Source: Phycisphaeraceae bacterium
GTDB taxonomy: Bacteria > Planctomycetota > Phycisphaerae > Phycisphaerales > UBA1924
Assembly: GCA_009827205.1 (NCBI GenBank)
Contig: WUAK01000194.1
Location: 1-5,569 of the forward strand
Direction of reading: 5' to 3'
DNA: 5,569 bases
Shown: piece after piece, positions 1 to 5,569 of the stretch
How the letters are laid out: each line of letters opens with the position of its first letter
Numbering within the stretch: the first letter of the stretch is position 1
Notes under the pieces: model-generated
Database searches by the model: none
What the model saw: the letters and a program-made list of their open reading frames with translations, nothing else
What the model was told of the DNA's origin: nothing
Translations under genes and position numbers: made by a program

Positions 1-857
1 TCGAAGTGGTTGTCTGCCTCCCTGAAGGCAATCCCGGTGGTCTTTGCAACTTCCTCAGCGACCCGGCGTCCAAACTCAGGATGGGTGTTGATTCCTGTGC
101 CGACCGCTGTGCCGCCGAGTGCGAGCTCGCTGAGGGAGTCCAAAGCTGTTTCAGCGCGCCCTCGGGAGTGGGTCATCTGGCTCGCAAACCCACTGAAGAC
201 CTGTCCGAGACGGATCGGGGTAGCGTCCTGAAGGTGCGTTCGGCCGATCTTTACGATGTGGTCCCAAGCCTTCGCCTTGGCGTCGAGAGCCGTTTCGAGT
301 CTTTGGATAGCTGGCAGCAGCCTGGCCTTGATCTCAGTAGCTGCGGCGATGTGCATCGCGGTAGGGAAGGTATCGTTCGACGACTGCCCCATGTTGACGT
401 GGTCGTTGGGATGCACACCTCCCTGGCCTTCGGGCTCATCACCCACCCAAGCGGGATCCTTAGACCTGCCGATGGGCTGATCGTGCAGGAGGCAGGCCAG
501 GTTCGCGACAACCTCGTTGACATTCATATTGGTCGATGTGCCGGAACCGGTCTGATAGATATCGATCGGGAAGTGTCGTGCGATTCCACCTTGATCGGCA
601 AGCCCCTCATGGATCTGCCTACAGGCAGCCTTGATGTCTCCAGCTCGTCTTTCAGAAAGCCTGCCAAGCTCGTTATTCACGCTGGCGGCGGCGCCCTTCA
701 GCGTCGCGTATGCCTTGATAATGGCCTCAGGCACAGGCCTCCCAGAGATCGGAAAGTTCAGTACCGCTCGCTGAGTAGACGCCCCGTAGAGCACATCCGC
801 GGGAACAGGCATCTCGCCCATGGAGTCCTTCTCGATCCGGGTCTCAGCGGTGGTCAT
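1..857 (-). CDS. fumC: Class II fumarate hydratase, N-terminal part (cut by window edge)
   Basis: Fumarase C interconverts fumarate and L-malate in the TCA cycle in the cytoplasm, as a homotetramer without an iron-sulfur cluster. Translating the minus strand from the ATG at 857 gives 285 residues without a stop. They open with a typical family start (KDSMGEMPVPADVLYGASTQR, of which residues 10-29 match well). Signature blocks are all present: GSGTSTNMNVNEV (104-116), HPNDHVNMGQSSNDTFPTAM (149-168), KIGRTHLQDATP (203-214) with the catalytic-region His208, and LALGGTAVGTGIN (245-257). The expected active-site residues Thr107, Ser159, Ser160 and Asn161 are there. Family members run to about 460 residues, so the C-terminal part with the mobile GSS loop lies outside the window. 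Residues 127-147 form a somewhat longer loop than in E. coli FumC. Related aspartase and argininosuccinate lyase families are less likely, because the HPNDHVN and THLQDATP blocks are fumarase-like. The start is supported by a GGAG six bases upstream. Confidence 0.96.
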   Translation of the reverse strand, partial: MTTAETRIEKDSMGEMPVPADVLYGASTQRAVLNFPISGRPVPEAIIKAYATLKGAAASVNNELGRLSERRAGDIKAACRQIHEGLADQGGIARHFPIDIYQTGSGTSTNMNVNEVVANLACLLHDQPIGRSKDPAWVGDEPEGQGGVHPNDHVNMGQSSNDTFPTAMHIAAATEIKARLLPAIQRLETALDAKAKAWDHIVKIGRTHLQDATPIRLGQVFSGFASQMTHSRGRAETALDSLSELALGGTAVGTGINTHPEFGRRVAEEVAKTTGIAFREADNHF

Positions 858-863
858 TGCAAT

Positions 864-867
864 CTCC
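864..867 (-). promoter_or_regulatory. Shine-Dalgarno site of fumC
   Basis: On the minus strand GGAG lies six bases before the ATG at 857. This is a normal ribosome-binding spacing. It fixes the fumarase start, together with the family-typical N-terminus. Confidence 0.6.
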
Positions 868-917
868 GTACAGTTGCGTGTAAGTGGGGGCAGAACCAAA
901 AAGGCCCGCCCGCCCGA

Positions 918-946
918 ATCATACGCAGCGCGAGTATTAGTGCCGA
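918..946 (-). promoter_or_regulatory. Candidate sigma70-type promoter of fumC
   Basis: On the minus strand TCGGCA (946-941, four of six matches to TTGACA) is followed after 17 bases by TATGAT (923-918, five of six matches to TATAAT). Transcription would start near 911 and give a leader of roughly 55 bases with a GGGCGGGCGGG tract near its 5' end. This is the only well-spaced pair I found in the 101-base divergent spacer 858-958. I see no comparable promoter for the plus-strand gene. The call rests on pattern match alone, and planctomycete promoters are poorly defined. Confidence 0.3.
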
Positions 947-950
947 GGGG
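946..950 (+). promoter_or_regulatory. Shine-Dalgarno-like site of the transglutaminase-like gene
   Basis: AGGGG (preceded by G at 945, giving GAGGGG) sits eight bases before the ATG at 959. It supports that start, which also places a signal peptide exactly at the N-terminus. Confidence 0.5.
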
Positions 951-958
951 AACACGCC

Positions 959-2326
959 ATGACAAGAGTCGTTTTGTCAACCATCGTCAGCCTTTCGATC
1001 GCCGGAATCGCATCAGCTCAGGTCACCGACGAGGTCTCGCCCTACCTCACACGCACAGAACCCCAAGAGTGGATTCTCAAGTCGAGCGTCACTCTCACCC
1101 CAAACCTGACGGGACTCCGCCAAGAGGGCAGCTTGACTGTCGACGACGAATATGAGATTGAGCAAGGCACGATCTTCTACCCGCTGCCCGAGATCAGCGC
1201 TTCCCACGAACGCGATTTGAAAACCGTCGAGGCGAAGCTGATTTTCCGCAACGGCCGCGAGATACCCATTCGGCAGAACCTCGTCAGCGAGATAGGGCCT
1301 GGTGTGCCTCTGCATTCGAACGAGACTTACGGCACGTGGATGTTCGAAGACGTGACAATTGGTGCCAACATGATCTTCGAGGTCGAATCGCGCATCACGA
1401 CTTGGAATACGAGCTTCGACGAGAAAGCAGCAATGCTGATCCCGTGGCCAGAAGGCGACTGGCCAGCGGAAGCCGCTTCGACATTTGATCCGGAGCTGTT
1501 CATTGACGAGGGATACGAGGGTCCACTCACAACCGACTATGTTGAGAAGCTCGCCGACAAGCTTGTGCGCGGTAAGGCCAGGTCACAACCACCCATGGTT
1601 TCTGCAAAGTGGATCGCGGGCGAGGTCGCCAAGCGATATCAGCCGCACGGTCGCAGTATCGTGAGCGACAGCAGACCGGCGACGGCGCAACAAACCGGAA
1701 TGTCACTCGGAGCGATCAACTCGTTCAATATTTACGGCGTCGAAGAAGCCGCCCGGTCGATGAAGGGGTCGAGTTTCGATATGGCGCTCCTGTTGACCGC
1801 CGTGTATCGCGAAGTAGGACTCCCCGCACGGCTCGTGGTCGGCTACGTCGCCGGAGGCACCGGAGGTGGTAAAGAGAACTTCCGATCCTCTGACAAACCC
1901 GAAATCGGAACATACGCATGGGTCGAGGTGGCACTTTACGACGAGAGCCAGCCCAGACCTGATCAGCAACTCACATGGGTTCCCGTGGACATTGACTACA
2001 TCAGATCGGCTCGTGTGTACGGCCGAAGATTCGATCAGCCCTGGGACGGGTTCGGTACGAGCGATCGACTGAACGAAATCATCCCTGTCGGTTTCCATCT
2101 GCATCCGCATAGAATGGGCGCCATTTCATACGGTGGCGATATCAATATCAGGCGTGGGGCACTCTGGCTTTCTGAGCCTGGGAATCGTGCGCCGAGACCT
2201 TCGCTCTGGGGCTGGAACACGGTTCCAGAGCTCCCCGCGATCTTTGAGCAGACCATCGGGTTTACCGCGACTTCTCCCTCCAGGCGCCCGGGCGATCCAA
2301 AGCCCGGCGAACGCCGGGGACAGTGA
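959..2326 (+). CDS. Exported transglutaminase-like domain protein with substituted catalytic residues
   Basis: The product has 455 residues. Residues 1-20 form a Sec-type signal peptide: positive Arg3, a hydrophobic core, and an ASA cleavage site before Gln21. No later membrane segment is seen, so it is probably periplasmic or secreted. Residues about 25-145 look like a beta-rich N-terminal domain, loosely similar to DUF3857-type domains that precede transglutaminase cores; that match is uncertain. The core follows at about 255-350: KGSSFDMALLLTAVYREVG (269-287), LPARLVVGYVAGG (288-300), TYAWVEVALYD (318-328) and LTWVPVDID (338-346). Active family members have Cys, His and Asp in these three blocks. 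Aligned by eye, this protein has Ser272, Tyr319 and Asp344, so it may lack the classical thiol chemistry. A Gly-rich loop (296-304) and a Pro/Arg-rich tail (439-455) are also visible. The fold call is firm, but the role is unknown. It is transcribed divergently from fumC and its last 65 bases overlap the convergent pseudopilin gene. Confidence 0.85.
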   Translation: MTRVVLSTIVSLSIAGIASAQVTDEVSPYLTRTEPQEWILKSSVTLTPNLTGLRQEGSLTVDDEYEIEQGTIFYPLPEISASHERDLKTVEAKLIFRNGREIPIRQNLVSEIGPGVPLHSNETYGTWMFEDVTIGANMIFEVESRITTWNTSFDEKAAMLIPWPEGDWPAEAASTFDPELFIDEGYEGPLTTDYVEKLADKLVRGKARSQPPMVSAKWIAGEVAKRYQPHGRSIVSDSRPATAQQTGMSLGAINSFNIYGVEEAARSMKGSSFDMALLLTAVYREVGLPARLVVGYVAGGTGGGKENFRSSDKPEIGTYAWVEVALYDESQPRPDQQLTWVPVDIDYIRSARVYGRRFDQPWDGFGTSDRLNEIIPVGFHLHPHRMGAISYGGDINIRRGALWLSEPGNRAPRPSLWGWNTVPELPAIFEQTIGFTATSPSRRPGDPKPGERRGQ

Positions 2327-3137
2327 TCGCACCGAGACGGTCAAGAAAGCCAGGTCTTGGGAGGAACGTGTAATCGGGGGTCGTGTCTGCACGCGTGTCC
2401 GGCACAGCGAGCTTGAGCCCCACATGGAAGTCGGCGAAGAGGACGCTTGAGGCGATCTCAGCATTGGCTGATCCCTCGCGTCCGTACCAGTGATGCTGCC
2501 TGTCCTGGCCGTCGTCATAGTTGTAGATCGGGTGGGACGCGATCAGGAGCGTCTTGCTTGTATCCAGAATCAACGGCATCGGCCCGCCGTTCTGAGGCAC
2601 GAGAGTAGGGAAGGCATCCCCCGATGGATCTGTGTCTGGTGCATGGTCGTTGAGCGTGTAGCTCGAACCGATCAAGTCGTACATTGAGTCAGTTTGTGAG
2701 AACTGAGAGATTGGAATACCGGTATCGCCGGCGCCCTTGTCGAGCGGCGATCGGTAGGCATCTACTTCTACAACTCCGTCTACAGAATCAGGTTGGGGAG
2801 TATCGATGAGATAGCTGTTCAGCGGTCGTCGTTCAGCACCGAACTCATCGATACCCAGAAAGGGCAACTGGCCTTTCTTTCCGCCGAACAGAGCTCCGAC
2901 AGGTGAGAGAACGCCCGGGGCTACCTCGACACTGATCTGAGGCAGCGCGTTGTTGTGATCATCGAGATAGAGCGATGTGGCGACACCAATCTGTTTGAGC
3001 TTGGCACCGCATGCGAGATTCCGCGCAGAGAGCCTCGCCTTTGCGAGAGCTGGGAGCAGAATCCCGATCAGCAGAGCGATGATTGCGATAACAACCAACA
3101 GTTCGATGAGAGTGAAAGCGGTACGCCTGTGCTTCAT
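2262..3137 (-). CDS. Pseudopilin-like protein with type IV prepilin cleavage/methylation motif
   Basis: The product has 291 residues. Its N-terminus has a short basic leader (MKHRRTA), then FTLIELLVVIAIIALLIG. This is the class III signal and transmembrane helix of type IV pilins and type II secretion pseudopilins, with Glu5 of the mature protein present (Glu12). A prepilin peptidase would cut between Ala7 and Phe8; the residue before the cut is Ala instead of the usual Gly. LLPALAKAR (27-35) continues the helix, as in planctomycete pseudopilins. The C-terminal SSVLFADFHVGLKL (230-243) resembles the LFADGHV strand of those families, with Phe in place of Gly. The start at 3137 is chosen because it puts the cleavage motif at the N-terminus and leaves 46 bases after the upstream kinase. 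Starting at 3248 would add 37 residues and overlap the kinase. I see no Shine-Dalgarno site. The Arg-rich tail (about 275-291) is antisense to the transglutaminase-like gene. No secretion genes are adjacent, so its machinery and role are unknown. Confidence 0.88.
   Translation of the reverse strand: MKHRRTAFTLIELLVVIAIIALLIGILLPALAKARLSARNLACGAKLKQIGVATSLYLDDHNNALPQISVEVAPGVLSPVGALFGGKKGQLPFLGIDEFGAERRPLNSYLIDTPQPDSVDGVVEVDAYRSPLDKGAGDTGIPISQFSQTDSMYDLIGSSYTLNDHAPDTDPSGDAFPTLVPQNGGPMPLILDTSKTLLIASHPIYNYDDGQDRQHHWYGREGSANAEIASSVLFADFHVGLKLAVPDTRADTTPDYTFLPRPGFLDRLGAITVPGVRRALDRPGAWREKSR
2288..2318. repeat. Overlapping inverted repeats at the convergent gene ends
   Basis: CCGGGC (2288-2293) can pair with GCCCGG (2302-2307) across eight bases. 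Alternatively CCCGGC (2303-2308) can pair with GCCGGG (2313-2318) across four. The two hairpins share the middle arm and so exclude each other. They lie inside the 65-base overlap of two convergent genes. No T-run follows on either strand, so this is not a classical intrinsic terminator. It may simply reflect a GC-rich stretch encoding Arg, Pro and Gly. Confidence 0.4.
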
Positions 3138-3183
3138 ATGGAGCAAGGGTACCGGCCACAACCGAGTGCGTCGCAGGGCTGGA

Positions 3184-3810
3184 TTAGTCTTCTTCGCCCG
3201 AGATCGGATTATTGAAGTGCGAGTCCTGAATCGGGACAACCACCTCAAGCACGTGTTGTAGCACCGAAGCGGGTGAACCTACCGCATCGACTTCGATGAT
3301 CAGATCATTCGAGTAGTAATCCAACACTGGAGCCGTCTCGTTCTCGTAGACCTGCCAGCGATTGCGGATCACGTCCTCCTGTGCGTCATCGATGCGATTC
3401 TCTTTGAGAGCACGCCTGCGGAGGCGTTTGATCATGGCTTCTTTGTCAGGGCAAACGAGATGGACAACCCCGAGAACCTCGATGTACTCCTCCATCAACT
3501 CCGCCTGGTGCACGTTACGAGGAATGCCGTCAAGAAGCAGAAGGTCATCGTGGGGCTTGTAGAGACTGAGCACCGTCTGTGCGTGCATATTCTCTGCCCA
3601 CATCTTGACCGTGACATCGTCGGGCACTAGTTGCCCCTTCGACGAGTACTCGTAGAAGATCTCACCAAGCTCAGAGTGAATATCGAGCGAACGGAAGACT
3701 TCACCGCAAGACAAATGGAAGTAACCAGGGATCCTGCCCAGGATCGCGCCCTGGGTGCCCTTGCCTGCGCCTGGTGCGCCGAAAAGAAGAATCGTCTGGT
3801 ATCGGTCCAT
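3184..3810 (-). CDS. adk: Adenylate kinase-family nucleoside monophosphate kinase, short-LID form
   Basis: The 208-residue product belongs to the adenylate kinase family, cytoplasmic enzymes that move a phosphate from ATP to a nucleoside monophosphate. The P-loop is GAPGAGKGTQ (11-20). The NMP-binding blocks are HLSCGEVFRSL (32-42), GQLVPDDVTV (59-68) and LLDGIPRNVHQAE (92-104), with Arg40, Arg98 and Gln102 matching AMP-binding residues of the family. RRALKENRIDD (132-142) replaces the long LID of E. coli-type enzymes, so there is no zinc-type LID. DVIRNRWQVY (147-156) supplies the conserved late Arg. Cys35 stands where AMP kinases usually have Thr and UMP/CMP kinases usually Ala, and Asn99 follows Arg98 as in UMP/CMP kinases. 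AMP is the likeliest substrate because of Gln102, but this is not settled. The start at 3810 fits the family N-terminus and has GGAG nine bases upstream; an in-frame ATG at 3894 would add 28 unlikely residues. The gene lies after the fusA terminator and 46 bases before the pseudopilin gene. Confidence 0.9.
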   Translation of the reverse strand: MDRYQTILLFGAPGAGKGTQGAILGRIPGYFHLSCGEVFRSLDIHSELGEIFYEYSSKGQLVPDDVTVKMWAENMHAQTVLSLYKPHDDLLLLDGIPRNVHQAELMEEYIEVLGVVHLVCPDKEAMIKRLRRRALKENRIDDAQEDVIRNRWQVYENETAPVLDYYSNDLIIEVDAVGSPASVLQHVLEVVVPIQDSHFNNPISGEED

Positions 3811-3819
3811 CTGCTGCTG

Positions 3820-3823
3820 CTCC
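3820..3823 (-). promoter_or_regulatory. Shine-Dalgarno site of the kinase gene
   Basis: On the minus strand GGAG precedes the ATG at 3810 by nine bases, separated by three CAG triplets. It favours this start over the in-frame ATG at 3894. Confidence 0.45.
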
Positions 3824-3899
3824 GTAGAGAAGGAAAACGGCCAGAATGGTGTATCGGCGTCGGAGCCGATGACTTGGACAACCATATCGCCCACCCAAC

Positions 3900-3929
3900 A
3901 AAAAACCCGCCCGGACGAACCGGGCGGGT
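3900..3929 (-). terminator. Intrinsic terminator of fusA
   Basis: Read on the minus strand, ACCCGCCCGG (3929-3920) and CCGGGCGGGT (3914-3905) form a perfect 10-bp, very GC-rich stem with the five-base loop TTCGT. It is followed directly by a run of six T (3905-3900). It begins 31 bases after the fusA stop codon and ends before the kinase leader, so it should separate the two transcripts. On the plus strand the same hairpin is followed by GGTGTTTTTC, so weak two-way action is possible, but no plus-strand gene points at it. Confidence 0.93.
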
Positions 3930-3960
3930 GGTGTTTTTCTCGGACGGCTCAGCGCTGCGA

Positions 3961-5569
3961 TCAGCCGCCGCTCTTGACGAGCTCTGCCTGAAGGCTCGGG
4001 GGCATCGGGCGATAGGCAAGGAACTCCATCGAGTTCGCCGCACGACCCTGCGACATGCCGCGGAGAATGGTTGTGTAACCAAACATCTCAGAGAGCGGCA
4101 CCTCGGCGTTGACCGCCTTCACGTGGCCCCTGTCCTCGGTGTCCGTGATCATGCCACGCCGGCTTGCCATGTCGCCTGTGATGTTGCCGAGGTACTCCTC
4201 GGGGGTGATGATCACGACCTTCATGATCGGCTCAAGGAGAACGCTGCCGGCCTTGCTGACCGCGTCACGCAGAGCGAGCCTCGCGGCCTGTTCGAACGCA
4301 ACCTGGCTCGAGTCGACCGTGTGGAATGAACCATCGACGAGCTCGGCCTTGATGTTGATGAGCGGGTAGCCCGCGGAGATGCCACTGATCGCTGTCTGGC
4401 GGATACCGACCTCGACAGAGGGGATGAATTCCTTGGGGATCTTGCCGCCAACGATCTTGTTCTCAAAGGCGATGTTGTCCTTGAAGTTCAAGCCATCCGC
4501 CTCGGCCTCTTCCTTGGTGTAGGGCAGGAGGTTGATGGTGACGTCGCCGAACTGACCGCGACCACCGGTCTGCTTCTTGAACTTGCCCTGGACGTTCTGA
4601 GCCGAGCCAGAGATCGCCTCGCGGTACGAAACGCGGGGCTTGCCGACCTCGACGCCAATCTTCATGTCACGCACGAGGCGGTTCTTGATGATCTCAAGGT
4701 GAAGCTCACCCATACCCGCGATGATGGTCTGGCCTGTTTCATCGTCGTAGTGGCTCTGGAACGAGGGGTCTTCGCGGCGAATGAGGACCAGAGCCTCACC
4801 AAGCTTCCGGTTGTCGTCGGCGGTGTTCGGCTCGATCGACATCGAGATCACAGGCTCTGGGAAGTCCATGCGCTCGAGGATGATGGGATCATCTGTGTCA
4901 CAGAGCGTGTCGCCCGTGATCGAGTCCTTGATACCCACGACCGCAACGATGTTGCCTGCACCGACCTCTTCCAGAGCCTGGCGGTCCTTGGCGTGCATCT
5001 CGAAGATGCGGCTGACATTCTCTTTCTTGTTGTTGCCCGGGTTGATCACACGCGAGCCCTTGCGGAGCGTGCCGGAGTAGATCCGCATGTAGGTCAGGTC
5101 GCCGTGGGTGTCGTTGACCACCTTGAAGACGAGTGCAGAGAATGGGGCATCGTCCGAGTGGGGACGCTCCAGCTTCTCTTCCTTGTCGCGGGGGTTCTCA
5201 CCCGTGACTGGGGGAACTTCTTCGGGGTTGGGGAGGTAGTCGATCACGCCGTCGAGCAGACGCTGGACACCGATGTTCTTGAGCGCTGAACCGCAGAAGA
5301 CCGGGTTGCACTCGAGGTTGATCGTGCCCTTGCGGATCGCTGCCTTGATCTGGTCGACCGTGATGGAGTTCTCGTCCTCGAGGTACTGCTCCATGAGGTC
5401 GTCGTCGAGTGACGCGGCACTCTCGATCATCGCGTGGCGCCACTCAGCGACGCGGTCTGCCTGATCATAGGGGATGTCCTTCTCCGTGACCTTTGCACCC
5501 TGGCTGTCCGCGTCAAAGTAGTACGCCTTCATACCGAGCAGATCGATGATGCCCTCAAGCTCGTTGCCG
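3961..5569 (-). CDS. fusA: Translation elongation factor G, C-terminal part (cut by window edge)
   Basis: EF-G is the GTPase that drives tRNA and mRNA translocation on the ribosome and takes part in ribosome recycling. The visible 535 residues lack about the first 160, including the P-loop and switch regions. They begin in the G domain (GNELEGIIDLLGMKAYYF) and contain the G5 element CGSALKNIGV (92-101). Domain II (about 139-240) holds FSALVFKVV and GDLTYMRIYSGTL. Domain III includes TGQTIIAGMGELHLEI (278-293). Domain IV has QTGGRGQFGDV (333-343) and GSFHTVDSSQVAFEQA (413-428), with His416 at the place of the tip His of E. coli EF-G. Domain V has LLEPIMKV (444-451), RRGMI and EVPLSEMFGYTT (489-500). 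The sequence looks like ordinary EF-G throughout domains II-V, so a diverged paralogue or tetracycline-resistance protein is unlikely. It ends at a TGA followed by a strong terminator. No tuf gene follows, unlike the common rpsL-rpsG-fusA-tuf order. Confidence 0.97.
   Translation of the reverse strand, partial: GNELEGIIDLLGMKAYYFDADSQGAKVTEKDIPYDQADRVAEWRHAMIESAASLDDDLMEQYLEDENSITVDQIKAAIRKGTINLECNPVFCGSALKNIGVQRLLDGVIDYLPNPEEVPPVTGENPRDKEEKLERPHSDDAPFSALVFKVVNDTHGDLTYMRIYSGTLRKGSRVINPGNNKKENVSRIFEMHAKDRQALEEVGAGNIVAVVGIKDSITGDTLCDTDDPIILERMDFPEPVISMSIEPNTADDNRKLGEALVLIRREDPSFQSHYDDETGQTIIAGMGELHLEIIKNRLVRDMKIGVEVGKPRVSYREAISGSAQNVQGKFKKQTGGRGQFGDVTINLLPYTKEEAEADGLNFKDNIAFENKIVGGKIPKEFIPSVEVGIRQTAISGISAGYPLINIKAELVDGSFHTVDSSQVAFEQAARLALRDAVSKAGSVLLEPIMKVVIITPEEYLGNITGDMASRRGMITDTEDRGHVKAVNAEVPLSEMFGYTTILRGMSQGRAANSMEFLAYRPMPPSLQAELVKSGG

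Noticed and set aside
6..962. Long plus-strand open frame of 318 codons at the left end
   Set aside because: It is antisense to fumC, whose minus-strand translation shows all class II fumarase motifs. The plus-strand product has no recognisable domain.
1703..2110. Minus-strand open frame of 135 codons opposite the transglutaminase-like gene
   Set aside because: It covers the conserved core of the plus-strand gene in antisense and shows no domain or supported start.
3138..3248. 37-residue N-terminal extension of the pseudopilin
   Set aside because: It would overlap the kinase gene and put a long basic stretch before a class III signal that normally has only a short leader.
3811..3819. CTG/CAG triplet repeat before the kinase start
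   Set aside because: Only three units, too short to be a meaningful repeat. It acts as the spacer between the ribosome-binding site and the ATG.
3811..3894. 28-residue N-terminal extension of the kinase from an ATG at 3894
   Set aside because: The family N-terminus begins a few residues before the P-loop, and the start at 3810 has a GGAG upstream. The extension has no family similarity.
3631..4329. Plus-strand open frame of 232 codons
   Set aside because: It runs antisense across the fusA end, the terminator and the kinase start. Its product has no domain and it would read through a strong hairpin.
4699..5289. Plus-strand open frame of 196 codons inside fusA
   Set aside because: Antisense shadow of well-conserved EF-G domains. 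Its Val/Leu-rich composition follows from the codon bias of fusA.
1..5569. Mobile elements, defence genes, CRISPR, tRNA or rRNA genes
   Set aside because: I saw no transposase or integrase motif, terminal repeats, spaced direct repeats, cloverleaf-like segment or rRNA-like sequence. The content is mostly housekeeping.

Overview
The window holds five protein genes and no RNA gene, CRISPR array, insertion sequence or other mobile element that I can see. Gene content and style suggest a planctomycete, most likely of the Phycisphaerae type. The DNA is moderately GC-rich. It carries a stand-alone pseudopilin whose N-terminal helix (FTLIELLVVIAIIALLIG, then LLPALAKAR) is typical of the large pseudopilin families in that phylum. 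It also has a secreted transglutaminase-like protein, and fusA is not followed by tuf. This assignment is inference from protein style, not from a marker gene.

Layout from left to right. Bases 1-857 (minus) hold the N-terminal 285 residues of a class II fumarase, fumC, cut by the window edge. A 101-base divergent spacer (858-958) separates it from a plus-strand gene (959-2326) for an exported transglutaminase-like protein. The Cys and His positions of that protein's catalytic triad appear to be Ser and Tyr. It converges on, and overlaps by 65 bases, a minus-strand pseudopilin gene (2262-3137). Upstream of the pseudopilin, 46 bases away on the same strand, is a short-LID adenylate kinase-family gene (3184-3810). 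Next is a strong intrinsic terminator (3900-3929) that ends fusA (3961-5569, minus), of which the C-terminal 535 residues of EF-G are visible.

The genes serve separate jobs: fumarase in the TCA cycle, an NMP kinase in nucleotide homeostasis, EF-G in translation, and two envelope or export-related proteins. The terminator isolates fusA. The kinase and pseudopilin could share a transcript, since no terminator is visible between them, but no functional link between them is evident. No stretch longer than about 150 bases lacks a gene.

I looked for a new system and did not find a convincing one. The best lead is the apparently degenerate transglutaminase-like protein. Weaker leads are the mixed specificity signature of the kinase and the altered motifs of the pseudopilin.
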